Position numbers and translations under genes: made by a program. This document shows positions 54,424 through 62,794 of a stretch of 64,000 bases of DNA, piece by piece (within the stretch, counting starts at the first letter, position 1; every line of letters begins with the position of its first letter). The notes beneath the pieces are model-generated. The model was not told the origin of the DNA. It saw only the letters and a program-made list of their open reading frames with translations, and did no database searches. The DNA comes from Hymenobacter psoromatis. Its GTDB lineage: Bacteria; Bacteroidota; Bacteroidia; Cytophagales; Hymenobacteraceae. The stretch covers positions 2,728,001-2,792,000 of the forward strand of contig CP014771.1 in assembly GCA_001596155.1 (NCBI GenBank), read 5' to 3'.

Positions 54424-57153
54424 ATGCAGCTCAAACCCTACCAACAAGCGGTGCTAGCCGACGTAGCCCGCTACGTGGCCCTGCTCGACGGGGGCCAGCA
54501 AACCCCGGCGGCCGCCTTCGCCGCCTTCTGGCAAACGCACCCCGTCTGGCCCCTCGATGTGGCCGCCGCCACCAACGCCCAGCCGGTGCGGCCCTACCAA
54601 ACCAGCGCCGCGCTGGCCCGCACCCCCCAAATCACGGTGAAGGTGCCCACCGGGGGCGGCAAAACCTACCTGGCCTGCCACGCGCTGGGCACCCTGCTGG
54701 CCGATGCCCCGGCCGGTACGCCCCGGCTGGTGGTGTGGCTGGTGCCTTCGCTGGTTATCCTGGCCCAAACCCTGCGCGACCTGCGCAACCCGGCCCACCC
54801 CTACCGGCAGGCGCTAAACGCAGCCTTCGGCGGCCGGGTGGAGGTGATTGACAAGGACGAGCTGGCCCAGGGCCGGGGCCTGCTGGCCGCCGCCCGCGGC
54901 GAGCAGCTGACCGTGGCCGTGCTCAGCCTGAACACCCTGCGCACCACCGACCCCGACAACCGCAAAGCCTACGACGAAAATTCGGCGCACCTGCCGTTCG
55001 TAGCGGCCTTCGCGGGCCACCTGCCCGCGCCCATTGCCCGCCCCGATGGCACTCCCACCGACCCCACGGCCACCATGAACGTGCTGCGCGCCCTGGCCCC
55101 CGTAGTAGTGGCCGACGAAAGCCACCACGCCAAAACCACGCTCAGCGAAAAGATGCTGGTGGCCCTGGCCCCCCGCTTCGTGCTGGAACTCACGGCTACC
55201 CCCCGCCCGGCTTCCAACCTGCTAAGCCTGGTAAGCGCCCAGGCCCTGAAACTGGAGCATATGGTGAAGCTGCCGGTAGTGGTGCAAAACCTGCACCGCA
55301 AAGAGGACGTGCTGAACGCCGCCGTACTCTGGCAAGCCCGACTAGAGAAGCTGGCGCGGGCGGCGGCCCGCACCCAGGGCACGTACCCGGTGCGGCCCAT
55401 CGTGCTGCTGCAAGCCGAATCGCGCACCAACGCCAGCAGCGAGAACTTCGACAAGGTGAAGGCCGCCCTGCTGAAGATGGGCGTGCCCGAAGCCCAGATT
55501 AAAATAAAGACTGCCGACCGCGACGAGCTGAAAGGCATAGACCTACTGGCCGCCGCCTGCCCGGTGCGCTACATTATCACGGTGAACGCGCTGGCCGAGG
55601 GCTGGGACTGTTCCTTCGCCTACATCCTGGCTTCGCTGGCCAACCGCAACAGCGCGGTGCAGGTAGAGCAGCTGCTGGGCCGGGTGTTGCGCCAGCCCCA
55701 CGCCACCCCGCACCCTGAGCGCCTGCTGAATTGCAGCTACGTACTCACGGCCTCCGACCAGTTCAGCAAGACGCTCGATAACATCGTGCAGGGCCTGGAA
55801 CTAGCCGGCTACACCGCTGCCGACTGCCGGGCGGTAGCGGCCCCCGACCTGGACGACGCGCCCGCCACCCCGGCAAGCAAGGGCGAACAAGGCCGGCTTG
55901 ATTTTCCCACGCCCGCCCCCGCGCCTACCACTGCCGATGATTTTGACTTGCTACGCCTGGTGCCGGTATCAGACTTGCCCGACGAGGCAACGCCCCTACC
56001 CCCCGGCCCGGCCGCTACCCCGGTAGAAACTCCCGAAACCACGGCGGCCGCCCAAACCGTAGCTGCTATGGAGGCCACAGCAACAGCGGCGGCGCTGGCT
56101 GCCGAAGCCATTGCCGCTACCGCCATTTCAGACCCTAGCACCGACCCTAGCCCCGTGGCCTCCCAAGCTCATACCCACCCAATGCGGGACACCGTGCGCA
56201 TGGCTGCTGCCAGCCTGCGCCTGCCCGAATTTGTAGTGCCCGGCCCCGGTGGCCTGTTTAGGCAAGAAATGCCGCTCAGCAAAGAGCACCTGCTTAAAGG
56301 TTTCCGCCTCGACCAGCAGCGCACCGACCTCAACTTTGCCCAACTGCCCGAAGCCCTGCGGGTAGTGGACTTGGAAGAACGGGCCGACCACTCCTACACG
56401 CCTACCGTGCGCAAGGCTGATGCACAACTGCGGGAGCCGCTACTGGCCTACTTCCGTGGCACCTCGCCCGCCAGCCAGCGCCAGGCCGTGGTATCGGAGC
56501 TAACGAAGCTGCTGAGCCGCCCCCTGCGCCCTATTGCCGAAGGCGACCTGCGTATTTACCTCGACCGCCTGCTGGCCCCGTTCGACCCCGAACAGCTTCG
56601 CGATGCCTTCGACCAGCCAGGCCGCTACGCCGCCGTAGTGCGGGCGGCTATTGAGGGCTTCACCGAAGAATACGCCGTAGCAACTTTTAACCGCCAACTA
56701 GATACCGGCACCTTACGCACGGCGGCCAGCTATGCCCTGCCCACCCGCCGCGTGGCACTGCATCCGGCCCTGCCGCTCACTCGCTCGCTCTATGAGCGCG
56801 AAGAAGATGGCAACGGTCTGGAACGCGCCATGATGCAACTGCTGGATGATGCCGATAATGTGGTATTCTGGACCCGCAACCCCTCCACCGCACCGGCTGG
56901 GTTTCGCCTCAACGGCCCCATTGCCAACCACTACCCCGACTTCATAGCCCAAACGGCCAGCGGTAAAATTCTGCTTATCGAAACGAAAGGTGACGACCGC
57001 GACAACTCGGATAGCGCCTATAAGCGCCGGCTAGGGGCCGCCTGGGCTAGTGCCGCCGGCCCCGGCTACAAGTATTACATGGTATTTGACCAGCAGACGG
57101 TAGCAGGTGCGCAACGCCGGGGTACGTTTGCTCAACTGTTAGCCGAATTGTAA
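54424..57153 (+). CDS. res: Type III restriction enzyme subunit Res
   Basis: This 909-aa protein is an SF2 helicase/translocase with nuclease domain that works with Mod. The Walker A is VKVPTGGGKTYLACHAL, the motif II variant is VVADESHHAK, motif III is ELTATPRP, and motif VI is VEQLLGRVLRQP after NALAEGWDCSFAYILASL. A Pro/Thr/Ala-rich linker lies at about residues 480-580. The C-terminal PD-(D/E)xK-like site is HYPDFIAQ, followed by ILLIETKGDDRDN (about residues 838-862). All key residues are visible, so the enzyme should be active. Confidence 0.92.
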   Translation: MQLKPYQQAVLADVARYVALLDGGQQTPAAAFAAFWQTHPVWPLDVAAATNAQPVRPYQTSAALARTPQITVKVPTGGGKTYLACHALGTLLADAPAGTPRLVVWLVPSLVILAQTLRDLRNPAHPYRQALNAAFGGRVEVIDKDELAQGRGLLAAARGEQLTVAVLSLNTLRTTDPDNRKAYDENSAHLPFVAAFAGHLPAPIARPDGTPTDPTATMNVLRALAPVVVADESHHAKTTLSEKMLVALAPRFVLELTATPRPASNLLSLVSAQALKLEHMVKLPVVVQNLHRKEDVLNAAVLWQARLEKLARAAARTQGTYPVRPIVLLQAESRTNASSENFDKVKAALLKMGVPEAQIKIKTADRDELKGIDLLAAACPVRYIITVNALAEGWDCSFAYILASLANRNSAVQVEQLLGRVLRQPHATPHPERLLNCSYVLTASDQFSKTLDNIVQGLELAGYTAADCRAVAAPDLDDAPATPASKGEQGRLDFPTPAPAPTTADDFDLLRLVPVSDLPDEATPLPPGPAATPVETPETTAAAQTVAAMEATATAAALAAEAIAATAISDPSTDPSPVASQAHTHPMRDTVRMAAASLRLPEFVVPGPGGLFRQEMPLSKEHLLKGFRLDQQRTDLNFAQLPEALRVVDLEERADHSYTPTVRKADAQLREPLLAYFRGTSPASQRQAVVSELTKLLSRPLRPIAEGDLRIYLDRLLAPFDPEQLRDAFDQPGRYAAVVRAAIEGFTEEYAVATFNRQLDTGTLRTAASYALPTRRVALHPALPLTRSLYEREEDGNGLERAMMQLLDDADNVVFWTRNPSTAPAGFRLNGPIANHYPDFIAQTASGKILLIETKGDDRDNSDSAYKRRLGAAWASAAGPGYKYYMVFDQQTVAGAQRRGTFAQLLAEL

Positions 57154-57539
57154 AACACCTGCTAACGCTTATGTCCTAATGCCCGGCACCGTCCCTGCTC
57201 GCGTCCTTCTCTATCCAGCATTACGCACTACCTAAATCCGCCCGACATTACGCAGCGAAAAATGCCGCCGTGCAGCAGTTCAGCCACTAGTCCCCCGCCG
57301 AGCGCTTCATTGACCTTGAATGCGCCTCCCATACTACCGCTAAGTGGAAGCTGAAAATACACATAGAGGATAACTTGCTGGCTACGTAGGAATTAATGAT
57401 GGCATTTTTTAATAGTAATTCGCGTTTGTATTGACAAAAGTTAACTCTTTTTGGCAAGAATCGCCGTACTTTGCGGCCCGATTCACGTATACACACCCGT
57501 TCCTGGCCCCCTCTTTTCAACGCTCTCTCCCTTTTTTAC
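57154..57539. other. Intergenic region upstream of the 56-aa gene
   Basis: About 385 nt without a recognised gene. The last 170 nt contain TTGACAAAAG (57433-57442) and TACTTTGC (57468-57475), which partly resemble promoter boxes but are not at consensus spacing. It presumably holds the promoter of the small gene and peptidase-like gene. Confidence 0.4.
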
Positions 57540-57710
57540 ATGGTACACAACCCTTCCCCTCAAGCCGCCTTCGACCTGAATCGGGTGAAGGCTGAACTAC
57601 AAAGCTCTGCCTACCAGAAGCGAGTTGCTGAGGCCAAGCGCGACGTAAAATCGTTGCAAGACAAGGCAATCATTGACCGCAGCCGCCTCAACGTTCCGGT
57701 ATCGTTCTAG
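57540..57710 (+). CDS. 56-aa helical protein, unknown
   Basis: This small protein (MVHNPSPQAAFDLNRVKAEL to RLNVPVSF) is mostly charged helix with Lys/Arg/Glu/Asp residues (SAYQKRVAEAKRDVKSLQD). It starts from the ATG at 57540. It lies 63 nt upstream of the peptidase-like gene on the same strand and is separated from the restriction system by a 386-nt gap. It has no recognised family. The arrangement of a small charged protein before a larger effector-like protein recalls toxin-antitoxin or regulator-effector pairs, but that is only a hypothesis. Confidence 0.5.
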   Translation: MVHNPSPQAAFDLNRVKAELQSSAYQKRVAEAKRDVKSLQDKAIIDRSRLNVPVSF

Positions 57711-57773
57711 CGGCTCTTTGCTCTATATTTCCAACGGCGTTCCTATTTTGGAGCGCCGTTTTTGTTTTTTCTT

Positions 57774-59360
57774 ATGCCCCTGCCCACCGACCCGCCCATT
57801 GCCATTGAACCCAGGTTGCTACCCTACTCCGAAGCTGCCTTAGCCGAAGTGCTGGAAAACAAGTGGGTAGATGCCGCTACCATCTCCCAACGCCAGCAGT
57901 TTATCTTTCTGAAAGAGTACCTGGGACCAAGCCGCGACGGGCTAAACGCGCAAACTATCCTGGTCGAATCTCCCTACGTCAGCCAATCGTACCTGACTGA
58001 TTACGCCAACTACTACGCGCACTGCTTCGCGCCCTATGAGCGGTATTGCAAGCGGGTCCACTTCTTCGCCCTGTCTTTCACGCAAGATGAACTGCTGGCG
58101 GCCCTGCCTAACGAAGGCCACGCTATTTGGGCGGCTTACCTGGGCTATGTCGTGGTGAAGCCGCTGCCCGCACCCATTGGGGCTACCTTGCTCCGCCCCT
58201 ATACGGCTGGTAACCAAAACCAGCGGCGCTACCCGGTGCGGCGGCCCTACCCCGTTAATCTACTGGGACGTAAGCTGACAATCGAAACGCTTATTTTCCA
58301 GCAGCAGGATACCAACGTGAGCGCCTGCGCCACCACCGCCCTGTGGATGGCCTTCCACAAAACGGCCTTCCTGTTTCAAACCAGGCTGCCGTCGCCGTAC
58401 CACATCACCGAATCGGCGGGCAACCTGTTTCATAACAACGGCCGCAACTTCCCTAACCGGGGCCTCGACACTTACCAGATTCTGAACGCCATTGAATCGG
58501 TGGGCTTGGTATCGGAATACCGCAACTACACCGTGCCAACCACCGAAGCGGTTGCATCAGGCGAAGCTACCCGGCAGCTTCAACAAGCAAAGGCGTTCAT
58601 TTACGCCTACTTACGCATGGGTCTACCCGTGCTGCTCTTTATTGAATTTGTGGGCGGCGGACACCTGATAACCGCCACCGGCTACCGCGAGCCGCAGCCC
58701 GACCACCTATACGCCGGTAGTACAGCCCTGCTCTCGGATGGCATTGAGCGAATGTACGTGCATGATGACGGTATCGGCCCGTACTCGCGCTTAGGATTCA
58801 ACGATGGCGAAGGGCACTTGGAAACCTCCTGGCCGCTAAACGGTGATTGGAACCAGCGCGAGCCGGCGGCCCTGACTGCCGTAGCCGTTCCAATAGTACC
58901 TGACGTTCGCATTCAGTACGAGCAGGTTTACGAGCAAGCCGCCGTATTCAATCAACTGTTAATCGTGCTCTGTCAAGGCATATTTCCCGACGAGCAGTTG
59001 CCGCTGGTGTGGGATATTTATTTATCATACAGCAACGAATACAAGGCCGACCAGCTACGAAGCCTACCCGGTAGCCTGGCCCAAGCTCAACGTATCGCGT
59101 CGCGCCTGCTACCAAAGTACGTTTGGGTTGCCAGCGTGCGACGGGCGGGTAGCCTACTCCTGGAAATGATATTTGATGCTACCGACTTGCATACCGGCTT
59201 CTATTGTCTGCTCACCAGCGCCTACGGGCCGTTGCGCACCGTTCTGGATACCGCCCTCCGGCAAGTAGGCTTCCAGCAGCTTCTGCGTAGTAGACACGAA
59301 TTTGATGCCCGCTACCTACCGCTGTTGTTGAATGATTTAGACCTGCCCGAATTGAAATAG
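57774..59360 (+). CDS. Papain/C39-like cysteine peptidase domain protein, unknown role
   Basis: This 528-aa protein has no signal peptide or membrane helix. An N-terminal domain of about 170 residues (RQQFIFLKEYLGPSRDGLN; RVHFFALSFTQDELL) is unrecognised. The middle carries a papain-like arrangement: oxyanion Gln in LIFQQQDTNVSACATTALW with the nucleophile Cys (about residue 187), His in GGGHLITATGYR, and Asp in YVHDDGIGPYSR. The C-terminal 160 residues are a mixed helical domain. The full Cys-His-Asp set suggests an active peptidase or transglutaminase-type enzyme working in the cytoplasm. Its place next to a type III restriction system in a mobile region suggests a defence or element-maintenance role (inference). 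Confidence 0.6.
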   Translation: MPLPTDPPIAIEPRLLPYSEAALAEVLENKWVDAATISQRQQFIFLKEYLGPSRDGLNAQTILVESPYVSQSYLTDYANYYAHCFAPYERYCKRVHFFALSFTQDELLAALPNEGHAIWAAYLGYVVVKPLPAPIGATLLRPYTAGNQNQRRYPVRRPYPVNLLGRKLTIETLIFQQQDTNVSACATTALWMAFHKTAFLFQTRLPSPYHITESAGNLFHNNGRNFPNRGLDTYQILNAIESVGLVSEYRNYTVPTTEAVASGEATRQLQQAKAFIYAYLRMGLPVLLFIEFVGGGHLITATGYREPQPDHLYAGSTALLSDGIERMYVHDDGIGPYSRLGFNDGEGHLETSWPLNGDWNQREPAALTAVAVPIVPDVRIQYEQVYEQAAVFNQLLIVLCQGIFPDEQLPLVWDIYLSYSNEYKADQLRSLPGSLAQAQRIASRLLPKYVWVASVRRAGSLLLEMIFDATDLHTGFYCLLTSAYGPLRTVLDTALRQVGFQQLLRSRHEFDARYLPLLLNDLDLPELK

Positions 59361-59583
59361 AAACCGATTATTGCTGAAAAATTCATTGATAGCCGTTTGT
59401 CATTGTCATGAATCCCCTGGTGGATTACTTGTTTCACGAGTGGGGAGTAACCACGCCCGCACAATTGCCCGCCACCATTTGCGGCTAGGATGGCCTGGCC
59501 AATTCAAAATAGGGTGCCCGCAGTATCCACTTCATGCCCTTTGCTTGCTCGACCTAGCTACCTACTGACTGGCCGAAATTCAG

Positions 59584-59817
59584 ATGTCCCCCGCGCCCGC
59601 ATTAGCCCGCCACCTGGCAGCAGAAAAAAGTCGTCTCCTGGTACACGCCCGTACCTACTCACCAAATAGCCCCCCACCCAATGGGCTTCCCATGCTGATT
59701 CAGGCCAAACCGGGTGGGGTCTATTTGACCTACCCCGGCCGGGACGAAATTTCTAACAGCGTGGCTGGACTGCCGCACTTGGTTTCTATGGCTGTCACGC
59801 CTTGGAACAAGGAGTAA
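59584..59817 (+). CDS. 77-aa hypothetical protein
   Basis: This small frame (MSPAPALARHLAAEKSRLLV through VSMAVTPWNKE) has an amphipathic first helix and a Pro-rich middle (SPNSPPPNGLP), then a beta-like GGVYLTYPGRDEI. No known family was recognised. It lies between the peptidase-like gene and the winged-helix gene. The preceding 220 nt contain scattered stops and a 26-codon frame at 59408, which look like a decayed gene. Confidence 0.35.
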   Translation: MSPAPALARHLAAEKSRLLVHARTYSPNSPPPNGLPMLIQAKPGGVYLTYPGRDEISNSVAGLPHLVSMAVTPWNKE

Positions 59818-59866
59818 GAACCTAACTGTTTTCACTACCAATCTCCTCTCTTAAACCAGTCTCTCA

Positions 59867-60292
59867 ATGCGCCCGCCCGCCGACTTAACCGGCCTCGCCA
59901 GCGCCGTAGTAGCTCCGGCCGCCCTACGTCAGCTCGCCCAAAGGTCCCATGTGCCTGCTGCTCTGCTGCAAGTATTATTGAGTATTTATCTTTTTCGTTG
60001 TAGTCAGCCAAATAATATACTTACTACCCCCCAGCTAAGCGAACTTCACCTCCTGAGCCTACCTCTGCTTCGGGGCTACATTCGGCAGTTAGAAGCAGGC
60101 GGCTACGTGCGGCGCGAATCCTTTTTCCGGCGCGGCCCCCGGCTGTTGGGCCTCACGACTCCTGGCCACGTATTGGCTAGCCAGTGTGCTGCTCACATTT
60201 GCCGGGCCGCTCAACTCTTTTTAGATGGCGAAGCAGTGGGAACGGCCCCAGCCAGCACAAAGGCTCGCAGTTCAGGCCGCACCCGCACGTAG
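59867..60292 (+). CDS. Winged-helix (MarR-like) regulator, overlaps replication gene tail-to-tail
   Basis: This 141-aa protein has a winged-helix core typical of MarR-like or DnaD-type DNA-binding proteins: LLQVLLSIYLFRCSQPNNI, LTTPQLSELHLLSLPLLRGY, and the wing LEAGGYVRRESFFRRGPRLLG. The last 27 codons (60211-60292) overlap the 3' end of the convergent replication gene by 82 nt, so the two mRNAs would be complementary there. It may regulate the element's replication or integration. The domain call rests on helix pattern, not on a database match. Confidence 0.55.
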   Translation: MRPPADLTGLASAVVAPAALRQLAQRSHVPAALLQVLLSIYLFRCSQPNNILTTPQLSELHLLSLPLLRGYIRQLEAGGYVRRESFFRRGPRLLGLTTPGHVLASQCAAHICRAAQLFLDGEAVGTAPASTKARSSGRTRT

Positions 60293-61500
60293 GGCAAAGG
60301 GTCGAACAGGGAGCACTCGCGCACGGTCTTTTGTACGGCTCGGCGCGTGTTGTGGCGCGGGTTGCTGGCCGCATTCCGGCATTTTTTAGCCGCCCGCCCA
60401 TACCGCGCTTCGCTGCAATACTGCGCCCCCGCTGCCTGCCCTGAGATGTCGCGCCCGCATGTCTGGCAGCGGCGCACATCGGGCACGGGCGGGGTAGCCG
60501 GTTCTACCCCTATAGACAAGCTGTTAAAACCGGGACGGTTTGGCCGGGCGGGGGCGGGCGGGCAGTTAGTTAAAACCGGGATGGTTTGCGGGTGGGCTTT
60601 GAGCAGGTGCGGCAGGCAAGGAGCGGCCGTGCGTAGGTGCTCCCATCCGGCGGCCAGGCCAGCGGCGGCGGCTGGGGCCAGTAAGTCGGGCGCATACTGA
60701 GTGAGTAGCTCACGGTAGCGTTGGCGCTGCTTGCGTAGGCTCTCCGGGTGCTCTTTGCGTAGTGCCTGCCAGTAGTTAGGATGGCTGCCCGCCGTGAGCA
60801 ACTGCCGCACGGGCTTGGATAAGCCGGCCGGTATGGAGGCCGCCGCGAATAGTACCTGGTCTAGTGCCTCGATGAGCATCGCGCCCAGGGCGGCCAACTT
60901 AGCGGGGTCAGTCAGGTCAGCCAGCGTGGCTACTCCGGCCCCGCTCAGCCATTCGGTGCGCCGGGTTTTCAACTCCACGCGCAACAGGGGCGCGGTGGCG
61001 GGATGGTGGTAGGCCGCTAGGTGGCGCTGCTTGTCGTATAGCTTCAAGTGGTACTGCTGGGCGGTGGCCTCCAGGAAATAGCCTTGGCCGCCGAAGTGGC
61101 TCAGGTCGAAGGGCAGCGTTTTGTAGAGCACGGCCCGGCGCAGTAGTTGGGTGGCCGGCGCGGGTAGCGGCACGTTCAGCCCAAACTCCAGTGCCCGCAG
61201 CCGGGCTTGCTCAGGGCGAAACTTGAACGAGTAGGCTAGTTCGGCAATGGTAGCGGCCACGGCCCACGCCGGAAACGGGCCGCCATTGTGCTGCCCGTGC
61301 CGGAGCTTATGCAGACTACCCTCGAAAGTGGCCCGCCCGCTGGGGTAGATGGTAAACAACAGGTTGCGGAAGGTGGCCTCGCTCCGTGGCGCGCACTCGC
61401 CTGTTTTCAGGTTAACCGGCGTGTAGAAGGTCAGGTCTGGGTGCGTCGTCCAGCCCCGGCCCACTTCCGGGGGCACTTCCACCTTCACAAAGTCAATCAT
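60211..61500 (-). CDS. Phage/plasmid-type replication initiation protein with zinc-ribbon-like segment
   Basis: This 429-aa protein (a GTG at 61530 would add 10) resembles the phage/plasmid replication proteins (gene II/X type, HUH-like) carried by Bacteroidota mobile elements. MIDFVKVEVPPEV is the typical start. LRALEFGLNVPLP, YKTLPFDLSHF and QYHLKLYDKQRHL (YDK motif) and a final LLRVELKTRR fit this group. The C-terminal third contains a possible zinc ribbon: CQTCGRDISG then YCSEARYGRAAKKC. It probably nicks or opens DNA to start element replication. It follows the HTH gene within a few nucleotides and converges on the winged-helix gene. Confidence 0.65.
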   Translation of the reverse strand: MIDFVKVEVPPEVGRGWTTHPDLTFYTPVNLKTGECAPRSEATFRNLLFTIYPSGRATFEGSLHKLRHGQHNGGPFPAWAVAATIAELAYSFKFRPEQARLRALEFGLNVPLPAPATQLLRRAVLYKTLPFDLSHFGGQGYFLEATAQQYHLKLYDKQRHLAAYHHPATAPLLRVELKTRRTEWLSGAGVATLADLTDPAKLAALGAMLIEALDQVLFAAASIPAGLSKPVRQLLTAGSHPNYWQALRKEHPESLRKQRQRYRELLTQYAPDLLAPAAAAGLAAGWEHLRTAAPCLPHLLKAHPQTIPVLTNCPPAPARPNRPGFNSLSIGVEPATPPVPDVRRCQTCGRDISGQAAGAQYCSEARYGRAAKKCRNAASNPRHNTRRAVQKTVRECSLFDPLPYVRVRPELRAFVLAGAVPTASPSKKS

Positions 61501-61507
61501 CGGCCCG

Positions 61508-61795
61508 CTACTTGGTGGCTGTTGCTTCACCCCGCTGCCCGGCTGCTACCCACGCCAGCAACTCAGCTCGGTTGAAGTAGAGCTTATTACCGCGCTTGCT
61601 GTGCGGAATGCCCCGCGCCGATACCAAGGCGTACAAGCGCGGCTTGCTCAGGCGGGTTATCTGCTGCGCCAGTTCAATGCCGCCCACCTCGGGGGCGGGC
61701 GCGGCGGCCGTGGTGCGAAGGCAGTTTAAGGTATCCAACATCAATGCTTCCAGGTTGCTCAACCGGGCATTGATAGTTTCAAAAGGGTTGTTCAT
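61508..61795 (-). CDS. Excisionase-like HTH_17 protein
   Basis: This 95-aa protein (an ATG at 61831 adds 12) ends with a MerR/excisionase-type helix-turn-helix: ITRLSKPRLYALVSARGI, then PHSKRGNKLYFNRAELLAWV. This is the standard HTH_17 pattern of proteins that sit beside rep genes and integrases in Bacteroidota elements. A short coiled N terminus (MNNPFETINARLSNLEAL) may mediate oligomerisation. It lies just ahead of the replication gene and is probably transcribed with it. Confidence 0.8.
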   Translation of the reverse strand: MNNPFETINARLSNLEALMLDTLNCLRTTAAAPAPEVGGIELAQQITRLSKPRLYALVSARGIPHSKRGNKLYFNRAELLAWVAAGQRGEATATK

Positions 61796-61865
61796 TGCTC
61801 CATCAGTTAGTTTGATGGGCAAATTTTTCAACCGCTAGGTGGCCTAAACCGGTTTAACCCGGTTA

Positions 61866-62777
61866 CTATTTTCTAGCTTGTAATGTTTTCAGTTCACTTT
61901 CTGCTTGCTCTCGGGCTGTGCCACTAAGAAGCGCAACAACCCTTGCTATATCTTTAATCATATCCGACAGAGCCTTACCCTCTAATCTAATACGGTTAGT
62001 GGTATGGTGGGCTAGCGCATTGTAATATTGCATTAGTTTCTGGCCACTTGTTCGGCTGGAATAGCCAGCCTTAGCGGCGGCCTTAACTGCTTCGGTACTA
62101 TCGAGGACCCGGCCCTCGTAGATGTGTAATAAGGCTACCTGGCGTAAGCTGAGCTTATCAGTGACTACTGGCATTTTATACCCCTCATACTCATCCAGCA
62201 AAACGCGAAAATGCAAGGCCCGCGCTAAACTTTGGCTAGTAGTACGGGGCGCGTTTGCTAGGGGGCGGGGGTCGAACTCAAATAACAGCTTGGACAGCCA
62301 AGTATTACCGGCTCGTGCGTCGCGCAGCATACGCACGAAAGGATGAAGTTCTTGCGACAATTCGGATAAGCGCTCCGCTAAATATAGCCTTTTGTCTGAG
62401 GCGCGGTCAAGGTGCCGTGCGTGTCGTTGGGCAAGCACTGCCGTTTCGTTCTCAAAAAATAGGGTGAACGTATTTCGCACCATACGAAGCCTCCGCAGTA
62501 CATAAAGCCTGCTTACCAAACGTTGAGCCAAGCGGTCTGCCCGCACAGATTTTTCTCCATCAAAACGTGGTAAAAACTTCCCTTTCGTTCTTAGATTCAG
62601 CCTCTGAACCCGGTCAGGTCGAGATATTTCAATGGCCCGTTTATAGTAGAAATCCTCACAACTACTATAATACCAACGCCTGAAGCTATCGAGAGTAAGC
62701 CCGTTTATTTCGTTGGCAATCTCCCGTACAACGCCCGTGTAGTCAGCTATTGCATTGTAATAATCAGCGGTTTTCAT
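61866..62777 (-). CDS. Unknown 303-aa mobile-element protein
   Basis: This 303-aa protein is rich in Arg and Leu and predominantly helical. An N-terminal MKTADYYNAIADYTGVVREI is followed by a long basic central region (RLVSRLYVLRRLRMVRNTF). Residues about 215-275 contain SLRQVALLHIYEGRVLD and KAGYSSRTSGQKLMQYYNAL, a pattern I have seen in C-terminal regions of proteins from Bacteroidota mobile elements (recollection, unverified). GC content is clearly below that of the flanking genes, which supports recent transfer. It sits between the excisionase-like gene and the integrase. No enzymatic motif was seen. Confidence 0.5.
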   Translation of the reverse strand: MKTADYYNAIADYTGVVREIANEINGLTLDSFRRWYYSSCEDFYYKRAIEISRPDRVQRLNLRTKGKFLPRFDGEKSVRADRLAQRLVSRLYVLRRLRMVRNTFTLFFENETAVLAQRHARHLDRASDKRLYLAERLSELSQELHPFVRMLRDARAGNTWLSKLLFEFDPRPLANAPRTTSQSLARALHFRVLLDEYEGYKMPVVTDKLSLRQVALLHIYEGRVLDSTEAVKAAAKAGYSSRTSGQKLMQYYNALAHHTTNRIRLEGKALSDMIKDIARVVALLSGTAREQAESELKTLQARK

Positions 62778-62794
62778 AACCAGTCAGGTTTGGG

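Noticed and set aside
59408..59488. 26-codon frame beginning MNPLVDYLFHEWGV
   Set aside because: Could be the 5' remnant of a lost gene; too short and not conserved in any way I can show.
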